From the NCBI GenBank assembly GCA_013076295.1, contig RQOL01000466.1:2232001-2296000 (forward strand): DNA of 64,000 nt. The letters are read 5' to 3'. Positions 50,404-60,700 of this stretch are shown here, one piece after another. The notes beneath the pieces were generated by a model. It had not been told where the DNA came from. It made no database searches and worked only from the letters and a program-made list of their open reading frames with translations. Made by a program: the position numbers and the translations under genes. Source of the DNA: Sanderia malayensis. Its lineage: Eukaryota; Cnidaria; Scyphozoa; Semaeostomeae; Pelagiidae. Numbering within the stretch: the stretch's first letter is position 1; the number at the start of each line of letters is the position of its first letter.

Positions 50404-51315
50404 TTTACTACACGCCTTGGCGATAGTTTTATCTTGGCTAGCACTACCTTTTCTCATTGTTATCATTCGCTGAAAAGTTGCTTAATTCGTAAATAAACTC
50501 GACCAGGTCAAAATTCAGTCTCTACTTTAGTAATTTGGTGCTTTGAAACTTTTTACGCAATCTAGGCCAACAGCTACGCGTCGTTCAACTCGTCAAAAAG
50601 CGAATCGAAGAACTGAAACTGGAGCAATAATCTTTTCGTATTTTTAAATAAAGCGAAAGTCCAAAAGTTGCACTAATAATCCCTTTGGGGCAAAGCAAGT
50701 GCAATAAAAATAAAAACTTGTTAAGAATGACCATATGAGACAAAAGAAAAAATACGAGAGAACATTTCTCATTGGTGGCGAGATGAAAGTCAAAAAACGT
50801 GCCAGAATTCTCTGCCAAAGCATGACAAAACGAAATTTCAATTTCAACCGATTGCTCATCCCTAGAGGATACATTTCAATAAGATATTTAACACGAACCT
50901 TGAGATAGAAAACTCACTTTATCGCTATCGCACAAGAAGTTGTTTTCAAAAGAGTCAGTCCAGGACAATTGTATTATTGCATGGTTGGTATTATCATAAA
51001 ATGTGACTTATTTACAAAACACAAAAGCGAAAAACTCTAACTTAGTTACAGTCAAGTCAATTGTAGTTATAATTACTACACGTTTCCAACCTCAGGGGCC
51101 AAGAAAACAACAGGAATAAATAGCTGGCTCTGGCATCAAATATCAAGTATTGACGTTCATCAAGCGCATGACATGACAGTGGCGTGAACTGCAAAAGTTA
51201 TCAAAATCCGCAATTTGGAATTCTCACCAAAGTAAGTGGCAATTTGCACAACATAGTATATCCTAATAATATCACCCTGGTGTTAGTAAAGTATCCTACA
51301 AGTTACAGACGTGTA
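50404..51315. other. Gap between ZNF830 and RACGAP1
   Basis: RACGAP1 upstream region and ZNF830 3' flank. A CAGTGGCGTGAACTGC end-like motif (51178) resembles the hAT-type termini elsewhere in the window. No exon recognised. Confidence 0.4.
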
Positions 51316-53540
51316 TTAAGCTTTCTTCGCTCGCCAATTCAAGATATCGTCCATTTCGTCTTCAAACTCACTGCTACTTTCATTATCGACCACGTCCTCG
51401 GGCGCATTCTCTTCTTTCTTGCGTATATCATTTGTCATGTTCCCCCGGCGTTCTTTCATCTTCTTAACGCGTTCAACGTATTGTCTAAATTGAACAGGGG
51501 GTAACATCATAATCAATAGAAGGGATATTGATGAGATGGCAACAGTATGTTTATACGTGACGCAACATGTGCTCTGGCCAATAAAAACCATTTGTCACAC
51601 GCATGCGCATGCTTTAAAAAGGCAATTTAACTTGAATGATGTCTCGGGAAGAACATAGCTACTGATAATGATATGATTGTTGGATCAAAGTAAAATAAAA
51701 AGGTTGTTCGTAATGATGAAAATTTCTTACTTGAGAGCAGAATACTCGGATAGATCTTTCTCAATTTTGGATTCCTCTTCCTCCTCGGCTTGGATGTCTT
51801 CAGAAACCTTGTAGAAAGACGAAAGAGTCATTGCAGATATCCTAGATAGGTAGCATCTTGATGTAATACAACAGACACACAAGCATGCAATCTGAGTAAA
51901 ATCTACTTGAGAATGAATGCAAATGAAAAAATACTTTTGTTTCTGCTGCAATCATTTTCTGAAATTCTCCCCATTCTTCTTCTTGCTTATTGATATACTC
52001 AACTTTCCTCGCCTGTGAAGATAATGTAGTGAATATGCAAGACTTGGCAAAATAGGCATAGCTTACTGAGACTCTTAGTTTAGTGGACGTATACTACATA
52101 ATGAATCCAACATACTTTTGCATCTTGCTTGGCATCATCAAAAAACCCTTCTGGTAACAAATCAGATATCTTTTTCGAACCAGCTGATGTAGAGGTCGAG
52201 CTAAAATGGTTGAGGACTGATTAAACTCAAGGCAGTATTTAATAGTGTTGAATATGAGAACAAAGGAACAATAATTCATGATCTATAATTGTTAATTAAC
52301 CTGTCCTGCTTTGTCTCTTGGCTATTCAAGGTCTCTACAATGACTGGTTTTGATTGGCTAGGAGACTCAGTAGTAGAACCAGCTTGATCAAAGAAGTCTG
52401 TCAACAAAGCAAAGTATTAAGTTCTTACCATTAGTTGGAAAGTGTTAAAGATATAAAAGTATTTACAATTTTTTTTTCAGAATACCTGCTGGTAAACCTG
52501 CGTTATTTAAGGAATTCTTTTTAACATCTCCAGATTCTGCAACACAAAAATAAAAAGATTATAATCACAAATATACTCGTGTAAATCATTCCTTTAAGAA
52601 TCAAATATAAGCTATATAATCTACAATTTACCACTTTGTCTTTCCTGTAGTTCTTCAATTGATTTACTTGTCTATGATAGCAACAACAAAAACATTCATA
52701 ATACGTAATTATCATCCTAAAGAAATAATTTCTGCTAAGATTTCTTGGTTAGAGCCCTGCTGCTGAAGTCAGAATATTCAAAACAAAAACTACTTGCCTG
52801 GTCATGTTTTCTCTTCGTGGAAGCATTACTCTTGGACTGATGATAAAAAAAACAGTTGTACGAAAATGTTTCAGCAATGCTCCAATAGTTATGTGAAAAA
52901 ATTTCAGCGATATTACTTAAAAAATGAAAATATACTTGTATACCCCATTTATATTTGAAGCAACACTTGAAGGTTTTGTGAAGACTTTTTCTTTGGACTT
53001 AACATTTGAAACAGCCTATTTAGAAGTAGATGATACTATTAAACATACTATGACGATGAAGCGTGCTGTATGCTAAACACTCAAAGAGTGAAATCAACAC
53101 CTTGTCACTAGAAAAATTGCAGAAAAAACACTTGTGGCACATGATATACCATCTTGCAAACTGCATTTATTATGAACTAAAAACTCTGACAAAACTCCTT
53201 ACCTCTTTGTGTTTTTTGCTTTGAAGATGTGGCAGCCAGAGTAAATCACTTTTTAAAGGTACATTGCAAACTAAGCATGATAATTGTCCAACTTGATTAT
53301 ACTTGGAAAATGTCAAGGAGAGAAAATGTGCCTGTATATAGGAATAGGGCTTGTAGTAGCTGTGTGCACAGTACAGGAATAATAATAGCATGATTCATAT
53401 AATAATATAATTGCTTTTCATTGGCTGTAACTAAAGACGAAAAGATATTTTGCAAGAGGGTGGTCGATTCTCTTCTTTGCTTGTTGTTCTTTCAACTTTC
53501 TTAAACCCAACTTTGCATTCATTTTGCTCGCCATTTGCAT
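51316..53540 (-). CDS. ZNF830: ZNF830 (CCDC16) zinc-finger protein
   Basis: Eleven exons close in frame at 299 aa: 53448-53540, 53203-53301, 52944-53015, 52798-52836, 52632-52671, 52486-52536, 52301-52397, 52116-52200, 51935-52012, 51731-51807, 51316-51484. The N-terminus (KKRIDHPLAKYN-QVGQLSC) continues into a C2H2 finger C-x2-C-x12-H-x5-H. A disordered middle is followed by LLPEGFFDD, which is typical of the family, then an acidic coiled coil ending DDILNWRAKKA. ZNF830 is a nuclear factor associated with spliceosomal complexes and early embryonic survival. Two introns are unusual: intron 1 looks U12-type, and the intron after exon 4 has a GC donor (CAG|GCAAGT). Start could be 53540 or two codons in, at 53534. 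Confidence 0.9.
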
Positions 53541-53817
53541 GGTTGGCAAAATATACTAGTGGTCAAAATGACATTTCCGAGAATTGCATAAAACGACGAA
53601 GTACGAGTAACGAGAAGTCATTGCTACTGCGCAGGAGCGTATATGACGCGCCACTGTCCTTTATGGCCGAGGCATTGGTTTTAGGGTAAGGCTTAGAGTT
53701 ACGTCATGCGAAGGAGAAAGCATGAAATTTTATAATGACAACACGAGTAAACCAGAAATTGACAACAAAATTCAAGAATAATGTCTTATTTCAAACAAGT
53801 TTCACAAAATGTCCATC
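53541..53817 (-). promoter_or_regulatory. Compact ZNF830 promoter region
   Basis: Only 277 bp separate the PSMD3 stop from the ZNF830 start, so this must hold the ZNF830 promoter. It contains CTACTGCGCAGGAG (an NRF1-like TGCGCA half-site), TATATGACGC and TTACGTCATG (CRE-like). The same TACTGCGCAGGAG...ATGACG arrangement recurs in every unit of the satellite at 58912-60264. Confidence 0.45.
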
Positions 53818-56800
53818 TTAAGGAAAGTCATCATCTTCTTCGGCGATTTCCTTAGCATATTCCAAATCTTGTTTTTCCCTTTCTCTTTGTTCCTGCAAAA
53901 ATTGAAAAGAAAACATATTTGAATCAACAATGCTGACCATTCTAACTCCGCAAGTGTCGACTTGACTTGTTTCAATAGAGAGACAAAAGTTTTTGTACCG
54001 AGGGGCAAAATAAGTTGCGCAGAATAATGCCGAGATGTTTTACCGCAAATACCCCAAGTAAAAATTGCTCTTCATTGCTACTGCTTGTTTATTTAACGGC
54101 ATCAAATTAACGTAAAATAATGAGCCTGTTATTAAGCGTGTTGGATAAGAAATAACAGTAGCTCACCTCCAGCGTCTCCAAGTTTTTGCTGTAAGCTTTA
54201 GGAGGATAACGCATGGCCTGGAAGGACAAAAATATTAGGCAACTCATTCAAGACTCCATGCAATGGATTTACCAATGTATAGAAAGTAAACAAAGCAACA
54301 TTCACCTTGACCGACTGGTTGTAAATGTCCAAGCAGAAACTAACTCTTTGATGGAAGGTGTTTTGAGGCTCAGTTGTCGAGTAGACATCTGTATTTTCCT
54401 TTGAAAAAAAAAAGAACAAATTCATTAATGTCTTATATAGCATGAGAACAAACTAATAGTATACAATACGAGGAATGAGAGAACAATAAAAAATCAAACC
54501 TTGGATTGTACGTAGCCTTCTGCGTGGTTGATCGTAGCCTCTATAACACCATCACGTATAGCCTAAAACATGAAAAATATTCAGAGGGCTGTTGGAAAAA
54601 GCAAAAAGAACTTTGCAAACACCTTGATAAAACTTGTCAGAAGAATGAAAAAGAATGCATATGGACATCACATGTGGACTATTAATTACTAATAATAGTA
54701 AAAGATTTAAAAAAGCAAACCTTGCTGACAATAAACTCAGCATCTTCTGCACTGTCAAGAAGCAATTTTCTAGCAATGTCAGCCAAGGAAATTCTTGAAT
54801 AAGACAGACTGATCATTCGAATTCCAGTCTTGATAACATTGTGACGCAGTCTGTTTAAAACACAAGAATAAGTCCTTATCATTGGAAAATCTTCAATGAT
54901 TCCTTTAGAATTTTGAAGAAGCCCTTGGGTTTAAAAAACATGGCCGGAAGGAATAAGGTAAAATACCTGATAATAAGTGTATATGTTTTCTCGGCTTGAA
55001 ATTTAGACTTGAATTGTTCAATAACATTATTGAAAGACATCAAATCACCCATTCTGACAGCTACAAAAAAAACAACCAAAATAAGCAAACAAAATTAAAT
55101 AAATTAAATACACTCTGAAATATATAAAGGGAATAAAGATGTTAAAAGACAAGCAGGAAAGAATTAAAAAAGAGTTGAACATTACCTTGTGTCAATTTTA
55201 GGTATGGTTGAAGGGTTTTCTTTAGAATAGCTTCTCTGAATACTTTGATATCGGGAATTTCACCGAGAAGTAGCTGGACAACAATAGATAGTCTGTGTAC
55301 CTGCAAAATGATAGATATTGCCACATTGTTAGTTGATGTAGTATGCTAATTAACAAGTAATTGTTCTACAAAATGAAATAAATGACATACATGCTGCTTA
55401 AAGCCAACAGCAGTGTTCTGAGGTGCCTTTCGAATTGCATTACTTAAGTTTTTATCTGCATCACTGTAGTCAAGTTGGATTGCTTTGATAAGACCTACGG
55501 AATAAATGATAGATTTATAAGTCAAGGTTATGCAAACAACTTCAAAGGATAAGAAGAACAAGCATTAAACAATTATATTGCTCTTCAGCAAGGGTTAATA
55601 AATAGAAAAAAAAAAGAACATTATTGTCACTGGCATGAAAAAGTACTTCAAGCTTGAGAAGACTTTCAAAACATAGCATTAATACATTTCACTTATAGCT
55701 TACTGCTTGACTGATTATCATAGCAAGTATTATTTAAAAAATAATGTTGTTAACTTTCCTGATGATGATTAAATTGTTTGAAAAAGTGACTTAAATGAAT
55801 ACCTAAGTAATAAAGGAATCTTGCCCATTCGTTGTTGGAAGCAGATTCTGGAAAATTTGATTTGGAGACAAGCTTGTCAGCCTGGGAGAAAGATGAAAAA
55901 ATTTACAAAACTTAAAAGTCAAACAAAGAGCCTTTTCTAATACACTTAAATGGCTTTCAAAAAATGTTAGCACAAGATAACTGTTTCATTTGTTATGATT
56001 TATTTGCATTACCTGATCATACAAGTTGTAGTGAATATAGTTCCGAAGCAGAAGGTTCAAGATTGTTGCCTAGAAAATAGACAGATACATTAAATTCAAC
56101 TGAAATATTTATTATCACACAATTTCTGATTAGTTTTGATCTGAGCAGTAGCGGCATTATACCTGACCCTCTTCATCATGGTGCAATGTTGAATTTCTCA
56201 GACGTCCATGCAAGAACCTATGTGTTAAGAGCAGATTTACTCACAAATTCATCAACTACAATAATGACATGCGATAATAAATGGGATTATTATTTCAACA
56301 AATCATACCCTCTGATATCTTGAAGCTTTCCAAGAACTTCATATGATCTGGAATGGTGGAAGAAGCACACGGCACAAAGAGGATCCATGGTTCTTCTGTT
56401 ATATGCAACAATCTTGCTAATTAATGTGTTAGAACAAACAATAGCCTATAATAAATTGATAAATATGTTATGACTACATCATACTCTTCATAATAAAACT
56501 GCCATTCAGAACACAAAACACCAAGCAGGGACAGTGAAAGAAAATCACATACCTTGTCATAATGCTTTGCTTCTAATAATGACAGCAGAACTAAAAGGTG
56601 AATGTAAGTGTCGGTTTCGGGCAAGGGGCTCAATGGTTTGCCACTTTTTGTTCTTGGCCTTTCAACTGCTTCTGACTCAGCAGGCTTCTCAATGTATTGA
56701 AACAGATCCAGTTTTGTACCTAAATAAAAATGTGTTTGATGTGACCACATTTCATCATTATCATGCTACTACGCAAGGTTCTGATTAAAAATCAGTCCTG

Positions 56801-57406
56801 TATAATAAGTAAACATTTTTTAAACATGCTCATAATCTAAGAGTACATAATTTTATAATCTACAAGTCAATAATCCCAAAATTGTGATGTATTTTTATTC
56901 ACCTTGCAAGCAGAAACTGTTTGTTAATTTCCACAAAACACTTGCACTGCATTTCTTTCTTGTGGAGTTTAATGATCTCAAAACACGGAGAAGAAATCTA
57001 TTTTCTTTTGATGCAACACCTTTTTCAATTTGCCAGATCTGCTCTTTTATGTCTAACAGAAACAAAAATAAAATAAACTTTTTAAACAATAATAAATAAA
57101 GATATTTGATAGTGATAATTCTTTCTACAAAACTCCATCCTTATATCCTTCTACATTGTTAAAAGACCCACGTGGTGCATAAAAAATCAATTTTCATTCT
57201 TGGCTATGGTTATCCCCACCCCTTAATTCTCAAGACCCAATTCTGACATAAACGTCTTGAACAATGAAATAAATGTTAATTTCGAATCAAGATTACTTAC
57301 CATCAAATGCAAGCGCGTCTTTCTCTTCTTTTGACTTTTCTTTATTGTCAGTCGGTTGAGGTTCAGCTTCTGTCATCTCCACGTCTTTCTCCTTTGTCGC
57401 AACCAT
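53818..57406 (-). CDS. PSMD3: 26S proteasome non-ATPase subunit 3 (Rpn3)
   Basis: Fifteen exons give 491 aa (human 534, longer mainly at the N-terminus): 57301-57406, 56903-57052, 56553-56719, 56309-56445, 56163-56217, 56013-56069, 55803-55881, 55391-55494, 55186-55300, 54967-55060, 54721-54850, 54500-54562, 54306-54398, 54167-54217, 53818-53892. The N-terminus is acidic/Lys-rich. A helical-repeat solenoid ([43 protein letters not shown]) leads to the PCI domain ([31 protein letters not shown]). The tail [10 protein letters not shown], then EDDDFP, matches the family end. Rpn3 is a lid subunit of the 19S regulator. All introns are GT-AG. Confidence 0.96.
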
Positions 57407-57775
57407 GTCTATAATGATAAATAAACACAAGAGAACTAGCCTAACTCCAACAGCCGACAGTCAAGTTATGTCCTTCTCCTTCTTCACTCGCACTGGCATA
57501 AAAGTGGGCTAAAGCCATGCGTTCGCGGTCGCGAAAATCGTTGCTCAAACCGAACAATCGCCAAAATAAATCCAATGATCCTTTTAAACGCATGCTTTTC
57601 AAAGTATTAAAAAATCCGCTGAGCAAGAGAATTTGCCTCGCTTTCGCTTGGCCAAAAGTGCGGGAAATTTAAAAATAAACTTCGTGAGAGAACTGAAACA
57701 TAAAATTATATTTAAAAAATATTACTGTTATTTAAATTTCCTTTATGTTTTGCAAGAAAAATTGATGGAGCAGCA
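57407..57775. promoter_or_regulatory. Divergent promoter, PSMD3 / C2 gene
   Basis: The start codons of PSMD3 (-) and the C2 gene (+) are 369 bp apart with no other gene between, so both promoters lie here. No TATA box stands out. Confidence 0.5.
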
Positions 57776-60700
57776 ATGGCTAACAGCTCTTTGCCAATAA
57801 GCTTGGCTCAACTTGAGTTTAGTAAGTTCTTCAAATGCGCTTTTACCTTGACATCAGATAAGAGAACAGAAAGCATAACAAATATAACCTTTTATAAGAA
57901 ATATCAAGCAATACCAAATAAGAGAAATATGTCCAGATTAGCATTTAATTCATAACCTGTTATTGTTTTAGCTACAAAATACAAGTTGCCGGTAAAGTTT
58001 GACACGGCTATTGAATTAAATTTGACAAACGAAAAGCATACAGACGAAGATGATGCATTTGGAAAAGTCTCAACACTGCCAGTAAGCAATATAACTCCTT
58101 ATTGCATCCAGGGCCGCATTTAAGTCAGTTGGGGCCCTGGGCTCAAAATTGATTTGGGCCCCTTGAAATATGTAAAAAAAATTGTTGTCACGTGTATAGT
58201 CCTCAGTACCCTGTAAGCATAATTTTATTGGCATACTAACAACTTGCTAATGGAAACAAAATTAAAAGAAAATCATGATTACTGGCTGATGGCGCCAAAC
58301 TCAGTTTATGACATCCAACCTCAAGGAATAATGTATCGTTTAGAGGATCACATATTGTCAAAAAATGAAGCCACTGTGTTGTTTGAAGACATTGCTTCTC
58401 AATTCAAACACAAAAATAGTGTCAACAGCAGTTCATAGGTTTTTTGAAATTTTGCTCGGGGCCCCCTAAATCTAAGAATCTTAGGGGGCCCCTGGGCCCG
58501 GGCCCAGTTGGCCCATGGGTAAATGCGGCACTGATTGCATCACCGAACAGTGAAGTAGTACAAGGGGTGAGATGTTAGCTTGCTTCTGTCGTATGTCAAG
58601 CGCATACTTTAATTCGATAACCGAATGATTTGCTGTGCCGGCCAATTTCAAATGTGGCATGACGCATGTATGTTGAGCGTAAAGGTAGATGACTAATATC
58701 AACGGGTGAAGGATGGCTATATGTCTGGTGCGTTGATTTCTTTTACTTTATCCTCTTCTCCTCTGCTAGGAAGGGCTACGGTGGAGTACCGGTAACTTAC
58801 CTGCACACTAACCTCGAGACCACTGGTTCGAAACCTGACGAGAGCATCTACTTTGTGTTTTGATCAATTTGTAATTTGAACGTTCTATGGTGGCCCATTG
58901 TGGTGGCCGTGTATGCGCAATGACATAGATTGGCCACTACGCAGGAGCTTGCATGACGTAATAGTACTGAGAGTGTCTGGTGTATGAGTCAGGGTTAGGG
59001 TTAGGGTTAGAAGCCGTAAAGCTGGGTGTGTATGCGCAGTGCCATATATAGGCTACTGCGCAGGAATGTACATGACGTAATGCTACTGACAGTGTATGGT
59101 GTATCGGTTAGGGTTAGTGTTAGGATTAGGGTTAGGGTTAGGGTTTGGAAGCCGTAAAGGTGGGTGTGTATGCGCAGTGCCATATATAGGCTACTGCGCA
59201 GGAGCATGCATGACGTAATGCTACTGGCAGTGACTGGTGTATCAGTTAGGGTTAGGATTAGTGTTCGGATTAGGGTTAGGGTTAGGGTTGGAAGCCGTAA
59301 AGGTGGGTGTGTATGCGCAGTGCCATATATAAGCTACTGCGCAGGAGTGTACATGACGTAATGCTACTGACAGTGTATGGTGTATCGGTTAGGGTTAGTG
59401 TTAGGGTCAGGATTAGGGTTAGGGTTAGGGTTAGAGGCCGTAAAGGTGGGTGTGCATGCGCAGTGTCATATGTAGGCTACTGCGCAGGAGTATGAATGAC
59501 GTAATACTACTGAAAGTGTCTCGTGCATCAGTGAGGGTTAGGGTTAGGGTTAGGGTTAGGGTTAGGGTTAGAAGCTGTAAAGGTGGGTGTGTATGCGCAG
59601 TGCCATATATAGGCTACTGCGCAGGAGTGTACATGACATCATGCTACTGACAGTGTATGGTGTATCAGTTAGGGTTAGTGTTAGGATTAGGGTTAGGGTT
59701 AGGGTTAGAAGCCGTAAAGGTGGGTGTGTATGCGCAGTGCCATATATAGGCTACTGCGCAGGAGCATGCATGACGTAATACTACTGGCAGTGACTGGTGT
59801 ATCAGTTAGGGTTAGGATTAGTGTTCGGATTAGGGTTAGGGTTAGGGTTAGAAGCCGTAAAGGTGGGTGTGTATGCGCAGTGCCATATATAAGCTACTGC
59901 GCAGGAGTGTACAGGACGTAATGCTACTGACAGTGTATGGTGTATCGGTTAGGGTTAGTATTAGGGTTAGGATTAGGGTTAGGGTTAGGGTTAGAGGCCG
60001 TAAAGGTGGGTGTGCATGCGCAGTGTCATATGTAGGCTACTGCGCAGGAGTATGAATGACGTAATACTACTGAAAGTGTCTCGTGCATCAGTGAGGGTTA
60101 GGGTTAGGGTTAGGGTTAAGGTTAGGGTTAGGGCTAGAGTGTCCTAAAGGTGGGTGTGCATGGGCAGTGTCATATGTAGGCTACTGCGCAGTAGTATGCA
60201 TGATTTAATACTACTGACAGTGTCTAGTGTATGAGTTACAGTTAGGGTTAGGGTGGGCGTGTATGAGCAGTGGCAGGTTAGGTGAAGATTCAGATACTAC
60301 AGCCATTGCCCTGGCTATAAGAAGGGATAAACCAGAACCAATTAACATTTATTTTTAATTGCTCACAGGATGGCATTCTTGCGGTTCGTGTATTTGGATG
60401 CATTGGTTTATCAAGCTCTGACTTGAAAATGGAAGATAATGTATTGGTGTATGCGCGAGTAATTGCAGGTGCCTATGGAAAGAACACAAAACATAAATCT
60501 TTTGGTAAGGGAAAGCCGACATGGAACGAATGTTTATTTTTTCCTGCTCAGGTAATTTCCTCTTCAAAACCTTGATGACCGTCCTCATTTATCAACTGCA
60601 TCCATTTTTTTTGTAAGGAACCATTTATAAGAAACCGTAGGACCATGTTAAGAAACTTTTCATACCCTAAGTAGGGTGAATGCTAAGAAACTCTGGTACG

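Noticed and set aside
22650..57406. A co-regulated functional gene cluster
   Set aside because: The same-strand genes have unrelated housekeeping roles and their own promoters; same orientation alone is not evidence of an operon, although trans-splicing was not excluded.
59164..60055. Series of plus-strand frames with VRVRVRV repeats
   Set aside because: They are translations of the TTAGGG satellite; frames mirror the repeat period and start at arbitrary codons.
58981..60250. A chromosome end
   Set aside because: TTAGGG tracts are degenerate, embedded in satellite units and flanked by coding exons on both sides.
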